DNA of 64,000 nucleotides from the NCBI GenBank assembly GCA_017984135.1, contig JAGNZZ010000003.1, forward strand, positions 1-64,000, written 5' to 3'. This DNA comes from Chitinophagales bacterium (GTDB lineage: Bacteria > Bacteroidota > Bacteroidia > Chitinophagales > JADIYW01). Position 1 is the stretch's first letter. Every line of letters begins with the position of its first letter. The notes beneath the pieces were generated by a model, which was given only the letters and a program-made list of their open reading frames with translations, searched no databases and was not told the origin of the DNA. Position numbers and translations under genes: made by a program. This document shows positions 27,624 through 37,100 of the stretch, one piece after another.

Positions 27624-29390
27624 ATGGAAGCTACTAGATTATTTGATTTCTTGACATATAATTATTTAAAATATCCAAATCATTCATTTTTGTCTGCTAA
27701 AGAAAATAAAGAATGGCGACATTATACTTTTACTGAGGTACAAATTAAAGTGGACAAAGTAAGTCAGTTACTCATAAATTTAGGCTTAACTGATGGTGAT
27801 ACGATTGCTTTAATTTCTGCTAATAGACCTGAATGGAATTTTGTGGATCTTGGAGCACAACAAATTGGAGTAATTGTGGTTCCTATGTATCCAACTATTT
27901 CAGAAAAAGATTATGAATATATTTTTCAGGATGCCGATATTAAATATGCATTCGTGGGTGATGAAACTATTTACAACAAAGTATTGCCATTAATTGGGAA
28001 AATAAAATCATTAAAAGACATCTATACGTTTGATATATTGGAAGTAGCAAAAAACTTCGCACAATCACTTCCGGATGCAGTTTCAAATCCAAGCATCGAA
28101 TCTATAAAAAGCAAAATTCATGAAAATAATTTAGCTACCATTATCTATACTTCCGGAACTACCGGAAATCCTAAAGGTGTGATGTTGTCACATAAAAACA
28201 TTGTAAGCAATATCAAAAGTATTCGTGAAATTGTTCCATTTGGTGAAGGTGAAAAAGCATTGAGTTTTTTACCACTTTGCCATAGTTTTGAACGAATGGT
28301 TTTTTATGCTTATCTATCATTTGCTATTCATATCCATTACAGCGAAAACTTAGAAACCATTGGTGAAAATTTACTCGAAGTAAAACCATTTTGTTTTACC
28401 ACTGTACCACGTATGTTAGAAAAGGTTTACGATAAAATTATAGCAAAAGGAAATGCTTTGGAAGGTTTTAAAAAGAAATTATTCTTTTGGGCAATGGAAG
28501 TTGGTGCTGCCTATAAAATTGGCGATGATAAAAGCCTAGCTTACTCAATAAAATTGGCCATAGCACGTAAGCTTATTTTTAGCAAATGGCAAGAAGCTTT
28601 AGGTGGTAATGTTCAATTCATCATCACAGGTGCAGCTGCCATGCAGCCACGATTAATTACCTTGTTCACAGCTGCTGGCATTAATGTTTTAGAAGGATAT
28701 GGACTTACTGAAACTTCTCCAGTTTTAAGTTGTAATCGGGTAGATGAAAAAGAGCGATGTATTGGAACAGTAGGCATTCCAATTCCAGGTGTTGAAATAA
28801 AATTTGCTGAAGATGGTGAAATCATTGCTAAAGGCAACAACATTATGCGTGGATATTACAAACAACCTGAATTAACCAATGAAGTCATCGATAAAGATGG
28901 CTGGTTTCACACAGGTGATATTGGAGTTTGGATAGAAAAAAATGGAAATAAATTTTTAAAAATTACAGATCGTAAAAAAGAGCTTTTTAAAACCGCTGGC
29001 GGAAAATATATAGCACCGCAAGTGATAGAAAATAAAATGAAAGAAAGTCCTTTCATAGAACAAATTATGGTGGTTGGCGATGATCAAAAGAAATTTATTT
29101 CAGCACTTATCGTACCATCCTTTTTACAAATTGAAGCATGGGCGAAACAACAAGGAATGAATTTTTCATCAAACATAGCAATGATACAAGACGAAAAAAT
29201 CAATCAACTCATTCAATTGGAAATTAAAAAATATAATTCATTTTTTGGAAATTGGGAACAAGTAAAAAAAATCACATTGTTGCCGGAAGAATGGACCGTA
29301 GAAAGCGGCGAACTTACGCCTACAATGAAGCCTAAGCGTAAAATAATTAATGAACGTTATCAAAAAATTATCGATAGTATGTATCTATAA
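27624..29390 (+). CDS. Long-chain fatty acid-CoA ligase (AMP-forming)
   Basis: This ligase activates a carboxylic acid to its acyl-CoA through an acyl-AMP. The 588 residues contain the ATP-binding motif YTSGTTGNPKG (175-185), GYGLTETSPVLS, and WFHTGDIG followed by ITDRKKELFKTAGGKYIAP, whose lysines are the A8/A10 regions. The type is FadD15/long-chain-like. It closes the operon after the ILVBL-like and ISOC-like genes and is followed by a strong terminator. Placed there it could supply 2-hydroxyacyl-CoA to the lyase or recycle fatty acids made from its aldehyde product. Confidence 0.93.
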   Translation: MEATRLFDFLTYNYLKYPNHSFLSAKENKEWRHYTFTEVQIKVDKVSQLLINLGLTDGDTIALISANRPEWNFVDLGAQQIGVIVVPMYPTISEKDYEYIFQDADIKYAFVGDETIYNKVLPLIGKIKSLKDIYTFDILEVAKNFAQSLPDAVSNPSIESIKSKIHENNLATIIYTSGTTGNPKGVMLSHKNIVSNIKSIREIVPFGEGEKALSFLPLCHSFERMVFYAYLSFAIHIHYSENLETIGENLLEVKPFCFTTVPRMLEKVYDKIIAKGNALEGFKKKLFFWAMEVGAAYKIGDDKSLAYSIKLAIARKLIFSKWQEALGGNVQFIITGAAAMQPRLITLFTAAGINVLEGYGLTETSPVLSCNRVDEKERCIGTVGIPIPGVEIKFAEDGEIIAKGNNIMRGYYKQPELTNEVIDKDGWFHTGDIGVWIEKNGNKFLKITDRKKELFKTAGGKYIAPQVIENKMKESPFIEQIMVVGDDQKKFISALIVPSFLQIEAWAKQQGMNFSSNIAMIQDEKINQLIQLEIKKYNSFFGNWEQVKKITLLPEEWTVESGELTPTMKPKRKIINERYQKIIDSMYL

Positions 29391-29406
29391 AAAAAATCTA
29401 AGTCTG

Positions 29407-29439
29407 AAAAAAAGGTTGACATTTCGTCAACCTTTTTTT
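29407..29439. terminator. Bidirectional terminator after the acyl-CoA ligase
   Basis: A perfect 14-bp stem with core AGGTTGAC/GTCAACCT and loop ATTTC has A- and T-runs on either side. It lies 17 nt after the plus-strand ligase and 47 nt below the convergent PD40 gene, and can serve both. Confidence 0.9.
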
Positions 29440-29485
29440 ATAGATATTATTCCGTTTCAAGGCTTACTCCATCATTCGCTTTTTT

Positions 29486-30511
29486 TTATTTTCCTGTTAT
29501 ATATGCATTTTCAAAACCTGGTGTTGCTTTAATTTGAGGCAATACTTTTTCAGCAGCTGCATGATTGGCAAAGCCTGTTAACCAAATTACATTCGTGCCA
29601 TTTTCATTTTTATAAGTAACAATTTTTCCAAATTGTGATAAAGGTTGAATTAAATCCCACTTAGGAACACTGAATGCACCTAATTGAATGGCTGTTTTGT
29701 ATTTATTCAACATGTCAGCTCTTGTTTGACTACCTAAATTTTCAACTTTTGATATGGGTGCAACTGTCGTCACAATCATATTTGTTTCTTTCGGAGCGGA
29801 TGCTTTTTCTTTTACCATAATTTGTTCTACCTTTTTAGACTCCATTGCTGGCGCAGCAGATGAATTGTCACCGATGGCACCATAATCATCTGCTTTGGGT
29901 TCAATAGGTTTAGCCGATGAATTATCGCCGATTGCTGCTATTTCATCGTTTTTATTTTTGGTTGAAGTAGATAATGAATTATCCATTAAATCGACCACCT
30001 TAAACGATTTTAAATCCAATTTTTTTATGATTCCTTTGGAGGAATAGGTCAACGTATTTTCGTTTAATAATCCAGGATTTGTTTCATTATTAATGGTATT
30101 TACTGAAGTACCTAAATTCTGTGGTTTACTCCATTTTCCATTGGAAAAATCTGCAGAGTAAATATCCAATCCACCTTTAGTGCCGTTAAAATTGGCAATA
30201 AAAAAAATCTTTTTCGTCGTTCCGTTGTCCAACAAAGCCGGCTGACCAACCTTATACGTTCCTAATAAATTTTTGTTCAATGTATATGCCACCCAATGAT
30301 CTTCTTTCCATGTAGCATGCATCACATCATACATCAAAATTTCTTCCATAGATTTCATTTGTTTAGGAACATTATATGCCGGAATATCGTCGGTATATAA
30401 TTCTAATGTAATCTCTTGTAAATACGAGTAATCGTTGTGTAATTTAAAAGAAGCAAATATGTTTCCGCTTAAATTAACACCGAATAATAAAAGTATAAGT
30501 AGTTTTTTCAT
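29486..30511 (-). CDS. Secreted PD40-repeat protein with SPOR-like C-terminus
   Basis: I start the gene at the ATG giving MKKLLILLLFGVNLSG, a signal peptide (341 residues); a longer frame upstream has no export signal. The middle region (KIFFIANFNGTKGGLDIYSA, then KWSKPQNLGTSVNT) is a WD40-like PD40 strand set, as in OmpA-linked type IX accessory proteins. Two copies of AIGDNSSA lie in a disordered linker. The C-terminus (YKTAIQLGAFSVPKW to the end) resembles a SPOR fold, which binds denuded glycan strands. It lacks the OmpA domain usually linked to PD40. A cell-envelope role is likely; the exact function is unknown. Confidence 0.7.
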   Translation of the reverse strand: MKKLLILLLFGVNLSGNIFASFKLHNDYSYLQEITLELYTDDIPAYNVPKQMKSMEEILMYDVMHATWKEDHWVAYTLNKNLLGTYKVGQPALLDNGTTKKIFFIANFNGTKGGLDIYSADFSNGKWSKPQNLGTSVNTINNETNPGLLNENTLTYSSKGIIKKLDLKSFKVVDLMDNSLSTSTKNKNDEIAAIGDNSSAKPIEPKADDYGAIGDNSSAAPAMESKKVEQIMVKEKASAPKETNMIVTTVAPISKVENLGSQTRADMLNKYKTAIQLGAFSVPKWDLIQPLSQFGKIVTYKNENGTNVIWLTGFANHAAAEKVLPQIKATPGFENAYITGK

Positions 30512-30750
30512 ACGTAAAATGCATTCAATATTATAATTAACAAAAGTGCTACTTTCAAGTTCAATCGAGGTAGCAAGTTTTCCACAAGTATTTAATAATC
30601 TATACAATAACAACTATAATGCCAAACGAAAAATTATAATATTAATTGTATTTTAGCCGTGCAATTTGAAATTAAATTATTATCATTTGACAAAATTTAT
30701 TTTTTATCCTAAAAAATATAAAATATAATAGTTGGTGCCTTTGCCTACTC

Positions 30751-31611
30751 ATGTTATCATCATCACAATTATTTTCAATGGGTGAATTGAGGGTTTCGGG
30801 TTCGAGGCAAATTGGAATGGGATTAAATTCCATTTCTATGATTAATGCATATTCTGTTTACAACAATCAAGCGGCAGGAGCCTATTTAGAACGACCTTCA
30901 TTTGGCATCTACTACGCACCCGTTTTTTTAGGACAAAATGTAAGTAATATCTCCACCGTAATTGCTGTTCCTGTTAAGAAAGGCGGCACAATTGGAGCCT
31001 CTTTTAATTATTTTGGATATAGCCAATTCAACGAAAAAAAACTAGGCATTTCCTATTCAATAAAATTAGCCAAATGGGTTTCTTTAGGCATGCAACTGGA
31101 TTATTTAAATACACAAATTAGTGGATATGGTTCAAAAAATTATTTCACCTTTGAGTTGGGTGCTTTTTCAAAACCAATTGATGAATTAGCCATCGCATTT
31201 CATGTTTACAATCCATTAAAGCTGTATATCGACAAAGCAACCGGCGAAAAAGTTCCTACCTTATTCAGATTAGGTGTTACGTATGAAGCCATTAAGAAAT
31301 TTTTTATTTCTATTCAATTCGATAAAGACTTAACCAATAAACTTATTTTCCGAGCTGGTGCAGAATATACCTTAAAAGATTTAATTAATTTCCGGGCCGG
31401 TGTGGCTACCGATCCCGTAACTGGTACATTGGGTCTTGGTGTTATGCTAAAACAAGGCGTAAGTTTTGATGTTGCTTTTTCTTACCAAGGCAACCTTGGC
31501 TTCCAACCTCATTTTGGCATGACCTACACTCTAAAGAAGAAAAATCCATTGAAAAAACAATCAAAGTTGCACCAACAAAGCCCAGCTTCAGCTATAAATT
31601 TACCAAAATAG
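30751..31611 (+). CDS. Predicted outer-membrane beta-barrel protein
   Basis: The 286-residue protein consists of alternating hydrophobic strands and glycine-rich turns (IGASFNYFGYSQFNEKKLGI, FRLGVTYEAIKKFFISIQF, FDVAFSYQGNLGFQPHFGM), typical of Bacteroidota barrels related to PorV/PorQ or UPF0164. The first ATG gives a very short hydrophobic start (MLSSSQLFS). In-frame codons upstream read like a signal peptide (WCLCLL) but hold no start codon before a stop. A TgccTTTG promoter-like box ends 7 nt before the ATG and supports the ATG. Function unknown. Confidence 0.65.
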   Translation: MLSSSQLFSMGELRVSGSRQIGMGLNSISMINAYSVYNNQAAGAYLERPSFGIYYAPVFLGQNVSNISTVIAVPVKKGGTIGASFNYFGYSQFNEKKLGISYSIKLAKWVSLGMQLDYLNTQISGYGSKNYFTFELGAFSKPIDELAIAFHVYNPLKLYIDKATGEKVPTLFRLGVTYEAIKKFFISIQFDKDLTNKLIFRAGAEYTLKDLINFRAGVATDPVTGTLGLGVMLKQGVSFDVAFSYQGNLGFQPHFGMTYTLKKKNPLKKQSKLHQQSPASAINLPK

Positions 31612-31665
31612 TCTAGTTTCCTATTAATAAATTATTTAGCATTTTTTCTATAGATGCATTTACTG

Positions 31666-31673
31666 TATTTTTG
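31666..31673 (+). promoter_or_regulatory. -7 box TATTTTTG of lepA
   Basis: This is an exact TAnnTTTG match ending 4 nt before the lepA ATG. It rules out the longer frame starting at 31654 and implies a leaderless message. Confidence 0.6.
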
Positions 31674-31677
31674 TAGC

Positions 31678-33468
31678 ATGGAGAATATTAGAAATTTCTG
31701 TATCATAGCACATATTGACCACGGAAAAAGCACATTGGCCGACCGATTATTGCAAGTAACCAATACTGTTTCTGAACGTGACTTACAAGCTCAAACCTTG
31801 GATGATATGGATTTGGAACGTGAAAGAGGAATTACCATTAAAAGTCATGCCATACAAATGGACTACGAACATCAAGGTAAAAAATATATTTTCAATTTAA
31901 TAGACACACCTGGTCATGTCGATTTTTCGTATGAAGTATCGCGTTCATTGGCAGCATGTGAAGGCGCCTTATTATTGGTCGATGCTACACAAGGCATACA
32001 AGCGCAAACCATCTCCAATTTGTATTTAGCTATCGAGAATGGATTAGAAATTATACCCATTATCAATAAAATAGATATGGATGGCGCCATGGTGGAAGAA
32101 GTAAAAGATCAAATTGTGGATTTAATAGGTTGCTCTGCCGATGATATTTTAGAAGCAAGCGGAAAAACGGGCTTAGGTGTAGATAAAATTTTACCGGCTG
32201 TTATTGATAGAATTCCAGCACCTAAAGGAAAAGTTGACGAGCCTTTACAGGCATTAATTTTTGATTCAGTCTTCAATTCATTTCGAGGTGTAATCGCCTA
32301 TTTCAGAGTAATGAATGGCACTTTAAAAAAAGGCGACAAAGTAAAATTCGTCAATACAGGAAAAGAATATTATGCGGACGAAGTGGGCATTATGCGAATG
32401 TCTCCAGAGCCTCGCAATGAAATTAAAGCGGGCGATATTGGTTATATTATTACCGGAATAAAAGTATCAAAAGAAATAAAAGTGGGCGATACGATTACTC
32501 ATGTAAATAGACCCACTAAAGAAAGTATTAAGGGTTTTGAAGATGTGAAACCTATGGTTTTTGCTGGTATTTATCCAATAGACAACGACGACTTTGAAGA
32601 GCTTCGTGATTCATTAGAAAAATTACAACTCAACGATGCCTCTTTAGTTTGGGAACCTGAAACTTCATTGGCATTAGGCTTTGGCTTCCGGTGTGGATTT
32701 TTAGGATTATTGCATTTAGAAATTATTCAAGAACGCTTGGAACGTGAGTATGATATGACCATCATAACTACGGTTCCAAATGTAACTTATTTCGCATACA
32801 CCAAAAAAGGGGAAAAACTAATCGTCAATAATCCAACCGACTTACCGGATCCAACTTTAATTGATTATGTAGAAGAACCTTTTATCAAAGCTCAAGTTAT
32901 TACTAAACCAGAATACGTAGGTGCTATCATGAAATTATGCATGGACAAACGTGCCATTTTAAAAAACCAAGTATATTTATCACCCACCAAAATAGAATTA
33001 CAATTTGAAATGCCATTGGCAGAAATTGTATTCGATTTTTATGACCAATTGAAGTCTATTTCTAAAGGTTATGCCAGCTTCGATTACCACATGGCTGATT
33101 ACAGAGAAAGCGATTTAGTGAAATTAGATATTAAATTAAACGGCGAGAATGTGGATGCATTTTCTGCTTTAATTCATCGAAGTAAATCGTATCATTTTGG
33201 AAGTAGATTGTGTGAAAAATTAAAAGAATTAATTCCACGTCAGCAATTTGTTATAGCCATTCAAGCGGCCATTGGAGCTAAAATTATTGCGAGAGAAACC
33301 ATATCAGCCATGCGCAAAGACGTGACAGCAAAATGCTATGGAGGTGATATTTCTCGTAAACGTAAATTATTAGAAAAACAGAAGAAAGGTAAAAAACGAA
33401 TGCGACAAATAGGTAATGTAGAAGTACCTCAACAAGCATTTATGGCTGTTTTAAAATTAAATGATTAA
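31678..33468 (+). CDS. lepA: Elongation factor 4
   Basis: LepA is a ribosome-associated GTPase that helps ribosome biogenesis and rescue from stalled states. The start is placed at [19 protein letters not shown], giving 596 residues, the normal length. The G domain motifs are [17 protein letters not shown] and NKID. The C-terminus [20 protein letters not shown] is the LepA-specific domain. The start is fixed by the promoter box 4 nt upstream. Confidence 0.97.
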   Translation: MENIRNFCIIAHIDHGKSTLADRLLQVTNTVSERDLQAQTLDDMDLERERGITIKSHAIQMDYEHQGKKYIFNLIDTPGHVDFSYEVSRSLAACEGALLLVDATQGIQAQTISNLYLAIENGLEIIPIINKIDMDGAMVEEVKDQIVDLIGCSADDILEASGKTGLGVDKILPAVIDRIPAPKGKVDEPLQALIFDSVFNSFRGVIAYFRVMNGTLKKGDKVKFVNTGKEYYADEVGIMRMSPEPRNEIKAGDIGYIITGIKVSKEIKVGDTITHVNRPTKESIKGFEDVKPMVFAGIYPIDNDDFEELRDSLEKLQLNDASLVWEPETSLALGFGFRCGFLGLLHLEIIQERLEREYDMTIITTVPNVTYFAYTKKGEKLIVNNPTDLPDPTLIDYVEEPFIKAQVITKPEYVGAIMKLCMDKRAILKNQVYLSPTKIELQFEMPLAEIVFDFYDQLKSISKGYASFDYHMADYRESDLVKLDIKLNGENVDAFSALIHRSKSYHFGSRLCEKLKELIPRQQFVIAIQAAIGAKIIARETISAMRKDVTAKCYGGDISRKRKLLEKQKKGKKRMRQIGNVEVPQQAFMAVLKLND

Positions 33469-33526
33469 TTCCATTTTTGATTGACAATCCACTTACATAG
33501 TTTTAATTTTAAATAAATTCAAAACT

Positions 33527-33742
33527 ATGAAAAAGCTTGTTTTAATTTTTATTTGGATATTAATCTCATTCATTGATATCTCATGTGCTAAACCTGAAGA
33601 TGATGGCGGCGGTAGCGGTGGATTACTTTCAAAATGCGTTTGTACGTTTGAAGGAATTCAAACGGAACATGGTTTTGTAGCCACTCAATCAGATTGTGAA
33701 AAGAAAGACACAAGGCCAGGTGCGGAATGTATTCTTGAGTAG
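33527..33742 (+). CDS. Small cysteine-rich lipoprotein
   Basis: The 71-residue protein has a hydrophobic signal ending in a lipobox-like IDISC, so Cys20 would be lipidated. A Glu/Asp/Gly linker and a roughly 40-residue domain with four more cysteines (KCVC, DCEK and ECILE) follow; two disulfides are plausible. I do not know the family. It lies 58 nt after lepA on the same strand and may be expressed with it. Confidence 0.65.
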   Translation: MKKLVLIFIWILISFIDISCAKPEDDGGGSGGLLSKCVCTFEGIQTEHGFVATQSDCEKKDTRPGAECILE

Positions 33743-33967
33743 CTATTTTTTCAAATTCATTTTAAATTCTAGTCATCCATTAATGATAATATAGAAGCAT
33801 TATAGGTACTTCTTAGTGTATTATTTTTTCATTAGCGAGAAAAGCTTTAACAAGAATTTAAGTATTCATATAGATTAAAATTCTCATCTTACAAAACTAA
33901 CTATTTTAGGTTCAGATGATTTAATTATGAACCATATAAGATATTTATTTAACCAACAACAGTAAGA

Positions 33968-35866
33968 ATGAGTAAACATGACAATCTAATTCAACGAATT
34001 CCCATTTCAATTTCTTTAGACACCGCCACCGAAAATCTACCATCCGATCGAGATACATTAGAATACAAAAAACGGCTTATCTCCATTTCCTTTTTAGCCA
34101 TAATTATTGCCGGATGTATCAGTTGTATAGCCAAGTTATTAATTTATTTAATTGATTTAATTACCAACATTTCATTTTATGGAAAAGTAGCTTTTGAAGA
34201 TGTGAGTCCGGCTAACAATACTTTAGGGTTATGGGTAATTGCAATTCCTGTTATTGGCGGTTTAATTATTGGGTTAATGGCATTATATGGTTCAAAAGCT
34301 ATACGTGGACATGGCATTCCAGAAGCGATGGAACAGATACTTACGAATAAAAGCAAGATTAAACCAACCATTACTTATTTAAAGCCTATTTCTTCTGCCA
34401 TTTCAATTGGAACGGGTGGACCTTTTGGTGCGGAAGGTCCAATAATTGCTACTGGTGGCGCATTGGGTTCTACTATTGGACAGTTATTAAAAATTTCTGC
34501 CAACGAACGTAAAATTTTACTGGCTTCTGGTGCCACAGCTGGCATGTCTGCTATTTTTGGTACACCTATCGCTGCTATCTTTTTAGCTATCGAATTATTG
34601 TTGTTTGAATTTTCTCCACGCTCATTTATTCCAGTTGCTTTAGCATGCATTACCGGTGCTGCTGGACATCATTTATTATTTGATTCTGGTGTAGTATTTC
34701 CAATTCGGCATACTATTGAATTGCCAGGCAATGAAGCATTAGCAATTTATAGTTTTTTAGGAATTATGATAGGATTATTGTCCGTATTAGTAACAAAAAT
34801 CGTGTATTGGATAGAAGATGGTTTTGAAAAACTACCCATTCATTGGGCATGGTGGCCTGCAATAGGCGGTTTAGCTGTTGGTATAGTGGGCTATTTTTAT
34901 CCAATGACTTTAGGGGTTGGCTATAATAATATTACAGAAGTACTATCAGGCAATATGGCGATTCCAATATTAGTTTCTTTATGTGTAATGAAATTTATCT
35001 CATGGGCAATTTCATTAGGTAGTGGAACATCAGGTGGCACTTTAGCACCTTTATTAACCATTGGTGGTGCATTGGGTGCATTGCTTGGAAGCGCATTACA
35101 AAAAATTATACCAGATGCTGGAATCACACTTTCCTTATCCGCATTAGTAGGCATGTCTGCCATGTTTGCCGGAGCTTCGCGTGCATTTATTACTTCCATT
35201 GTTTTTGCATTAGAATCTACCGGACAATTCAATGCTTTATTACCTTTATTAGCTTCTTGCACCGGATCTTATATTGTTTCCTATTTTTTTATGGAAAATA
35301 CAATTATGACTGAAAAAATTGCAAGACGTGGTGTAAAAACGCCACATGCATTTGAGGCTGACAATCTTGGAAAAATAAATGTGGAGCAAGTCCTATCAGA
35401 AAGTGGCACCGTTATCAGCGAAGAAAATAGTATTCAAGAAGTTAGAAATTGGCTAAATAGCATGGAAGAAGAAAAACCAAATTATTTAATTATTTCTACT
35501 AATGAAGGCAAATTTCGTGGTATTTTAAGTGTATCTAATTTGTTTAGCACACACCATCAAGAATTGATGCCAATACATTCGATAATTAAAAGAAATTCCA
35601 TATTTATTGGAGAAAAAAGTACCTTACTTGATGCGATGGAAACCATGGCAAACGAAAATATAGATGTATTACCTGTCCTTTCAAAAGATGATAATTCCAT
35701 TTGTGGAATTTTATCCTATAAAGATATTATAGCATCCTATAAATTTAAATTTGAAGAGAATGAGCACAAACAAGCACATATTTCTTTAAAAAGAAATTCA
35801 TTAAAAATTTTATTAAAAGGGCAAAAAATGGTGAGTGCTTTAAAAAAAATAAACATCAAAAAATAA
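33968..35866 (+). CDS. ClC-family chloride channel/transporter with CBS domains
   Basis: The 632-residue membrane protein moves chloride, or exchanges it for protons. ClC motifs are present: GHGIPEA (114-120, with His in place of the usual Ser), GTGGPFGAEGP (148-158) with the gating Glu156, and GTSGGTLAPLLTIGGALGAL. About ten membrane segments are followed by two C-terminal CBS domains (about 455-595) that in other members sense adenine nucleotides. No partner gene is near. Confidence 0.93.
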   Translation: MSKHDNLIQRIPISISLDTATENLPSDRDTLEYKKRLISISFLAIIIAGCISCIAKLLIYLIDLITNISFYGKVAFEDVSPANNTLGLWVIAIPVIGGLIIGLMALYGSKAIRGHGIPEAMEQILTNKSKIKPTITYLKPISSAISIGTGGPFGAEGPIIATGGALGSTIGQLLKISANERKILLASGATAGMSAIFGTPIAAIFLAIELLLFEFSPRSFIPVALACITGAAGHHLLFDSGVVFPIRHTIELPGNEALAIYSFLGIMIGLLSVLVTKIVYWIEDGFEKLPIHWAWWPAIGGLAVGIVGYFYPMTLGVGYNNITEVLSGNMAIPILVSLCVMKFISWAISLGSGTSGGTLAPLLTIGGALGALLGSALQKIIPDAGITLSLSALVGMSAMFAGASRAFITSIVFALESTGQFNALLPLLASCTGSYIVSYFFMENTIMTEKIARRGVKTPHAFEADNLGKINVEQVLSESGTVISEENSIQEVRNWLNSMEEEKPNYLIISTNEGKFRGILSVSNLFSTHHQELMPIHSIIKRNSIFIGEKSTLLDAMETMANENIDVLPVLSKDDNSICGILSYKDIIASYKFKFEENEHKQAHISLKRNSLKILLKGQKMVSALKKINIKK

Positions 35867-36128
35867 AACAACCAATAATTAAAATATATTTGATGTACAA
35901 ATACAACCTATCGTTTGTATTTAATAATATTGATAAAAATGGTGAGTCTTTTTAAATTCACTTTCTTTTAAATGAATAAAAAATAAAAACAAAAAATAAG
36001 TAGTGGTGTATCGCTCGTGCGTTTCAAGGAAGCAACTTAATGGGTGCTATCATCTATCAAAAAATCCTAAAAATGTAAATAGAATTCATAAAGCAGTAAG
36101 CACATTTCGTTGGCACGAACTAAATGTA
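35867..36128. other. Intergenic stretch between convergent genes
   Basis: The 262 nt between the ClC and MoxR stops contain a weak inverted repeat (35899-35906 with 35915-35922) with no T-run. A short in-frame stretch near 36006-36080 reads like protein (ARAFQGSNLMGAIIYQ) but has no start and ends at a stop after about 20 codons. No gene is called here. Confidence 0.4.
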
Positions 36129-37094
36129 TTACAACAAATCGATTATAATTTTTTCAATGGTGATACCTTCGGCTTCGGCTTTAAAGTTTCGGATAATTCG
36201 GTGTCGAAGAATAGGCAAAGCTACTGCTTGGACATCTTCAATATCTGGAGAAAATTTTCCATGTATAGCGGCATGGCCTTTGGCTGCTAAAACTAAAGCT
36301 TGCGAAGCTCTCGGGCCAGCACCCCAAGCGATAAAATCGTTCACCATTTTTGGAGCTTTTGCTGTATTAGGACGTGTGGAAACCGCTAATTTCACTGCAT
36401 ATTCTACCACATTATCAGCTATTGGTATTCTTCGAACAAGATGCTGAAAATCAATAATGTCACTGGCTGATATAATTTTCTGTACCCTTAATGTTTGGTC
36501 CTGTGTTGTATATTTTACCACTTGTAATTCTTCTTCATAAGTTGGATAATCCAACAGTATATTAAACATAAAACGGTCTAGCTGAGCTTCTGGCAATGGA
36601 TATGTGCCTTCTTGTTCGATGGGGTTTTGTGTAGCCAAAACAAAAAATGGAAGTTCTAATTTATGTATAACACCAGCAGCAGTTACTTGACGTTCTTGCA
36701 TGGCTTCTAATAATGCTGATTGTGTTTTGGGTGGTGTTCTGTTTATTTCATCTGCTAAAATAATATTGGCAAATATAGGTCCATTATTAAATTGAAATTG
36801 TCGATTTTCATTTAAAATTTCTGCCCCAATTATATCCGAAGGCATTAAATCTGGAGTAAACTGGATACGTTTGAAATTTAAATCCAACGCATCGGAAACT
36901 GTTTTTACAAGTAATGTTTTTGCTAGGCCTGGAACGCCAACCAACAAGCTGTGGCTATCGCAGAATATTGATAGTAGAACGTATTTTATAACATCATCTT
37001 GCCCAATGATGATTTTGCTAATCTCACTCTTTAATTGTTGATAGGTGTTTGTTAATTGCTGTACACCTTCTACATCATTGGCAAATTTAGTCAT
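36129..37094 (-). CDS. MoxR family AAA+ ATPase
   Basis: MoxR ATPases act as chaperones that help assemble or activate von Willebrand-domain partners. The 321 residues have Walker A GVPGLAKT (53-60), Walker B IILADEIN (111-118) and the family NRTPPKTQSALLEAMQE segment with the sensor NPIEQEGTYPLPEAQLDRF. Unusually, no DUF58 or VWA (Bat) genes follow; the upstream neighbour is a SurA-like foldase 6 nt away, so they share a message. Confidence 0.93.
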   Translation of the reverse strand: MTKFANDVEGVQQLTNTYQQLKSEISKIIIGQDDVIKYVLLSIFCDSHSLLVGVPGLAKTLLVKTVSDALDLNFKRIQFTPDLMPSDIIGAEILNENRQFQFNNGPIFANIILADEINRTPPKTQSALLEAMQERQVTAAGVIHKLELPFFVLATQNPIEQEGTYPLPEAQLDRFMFNILLDYPTYEEELQVVKYTTQDQTLRVQKIISASDIIDFQHLVRRIPIADNVVEYAVKLAVSTRPNTAKAPKMVNDFIAWGAGPRASQALVLAAKGHAAIHGKFSPDIEDVQAVALPILRHRIIRNFKAEAEGITIEKIIIDLL

Positions 37095-37100
37095 AGCTTT

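Noticed and set aside
31654-31677. Longer lepA start adding eight residues
   Set aside because: It would place the start upstream of the TATTTTTG promoter box, and LepA proteins start at the [12 protein letters not shown]-type segment.
36003-36080. Protein-like fragment ARAFQGSNLMGAIIYQ in the ClC-MoxR gap
   Set aside because: About 20 codons with a stop before it and no start; a gene remnant is possible but cannot be supported without a search.
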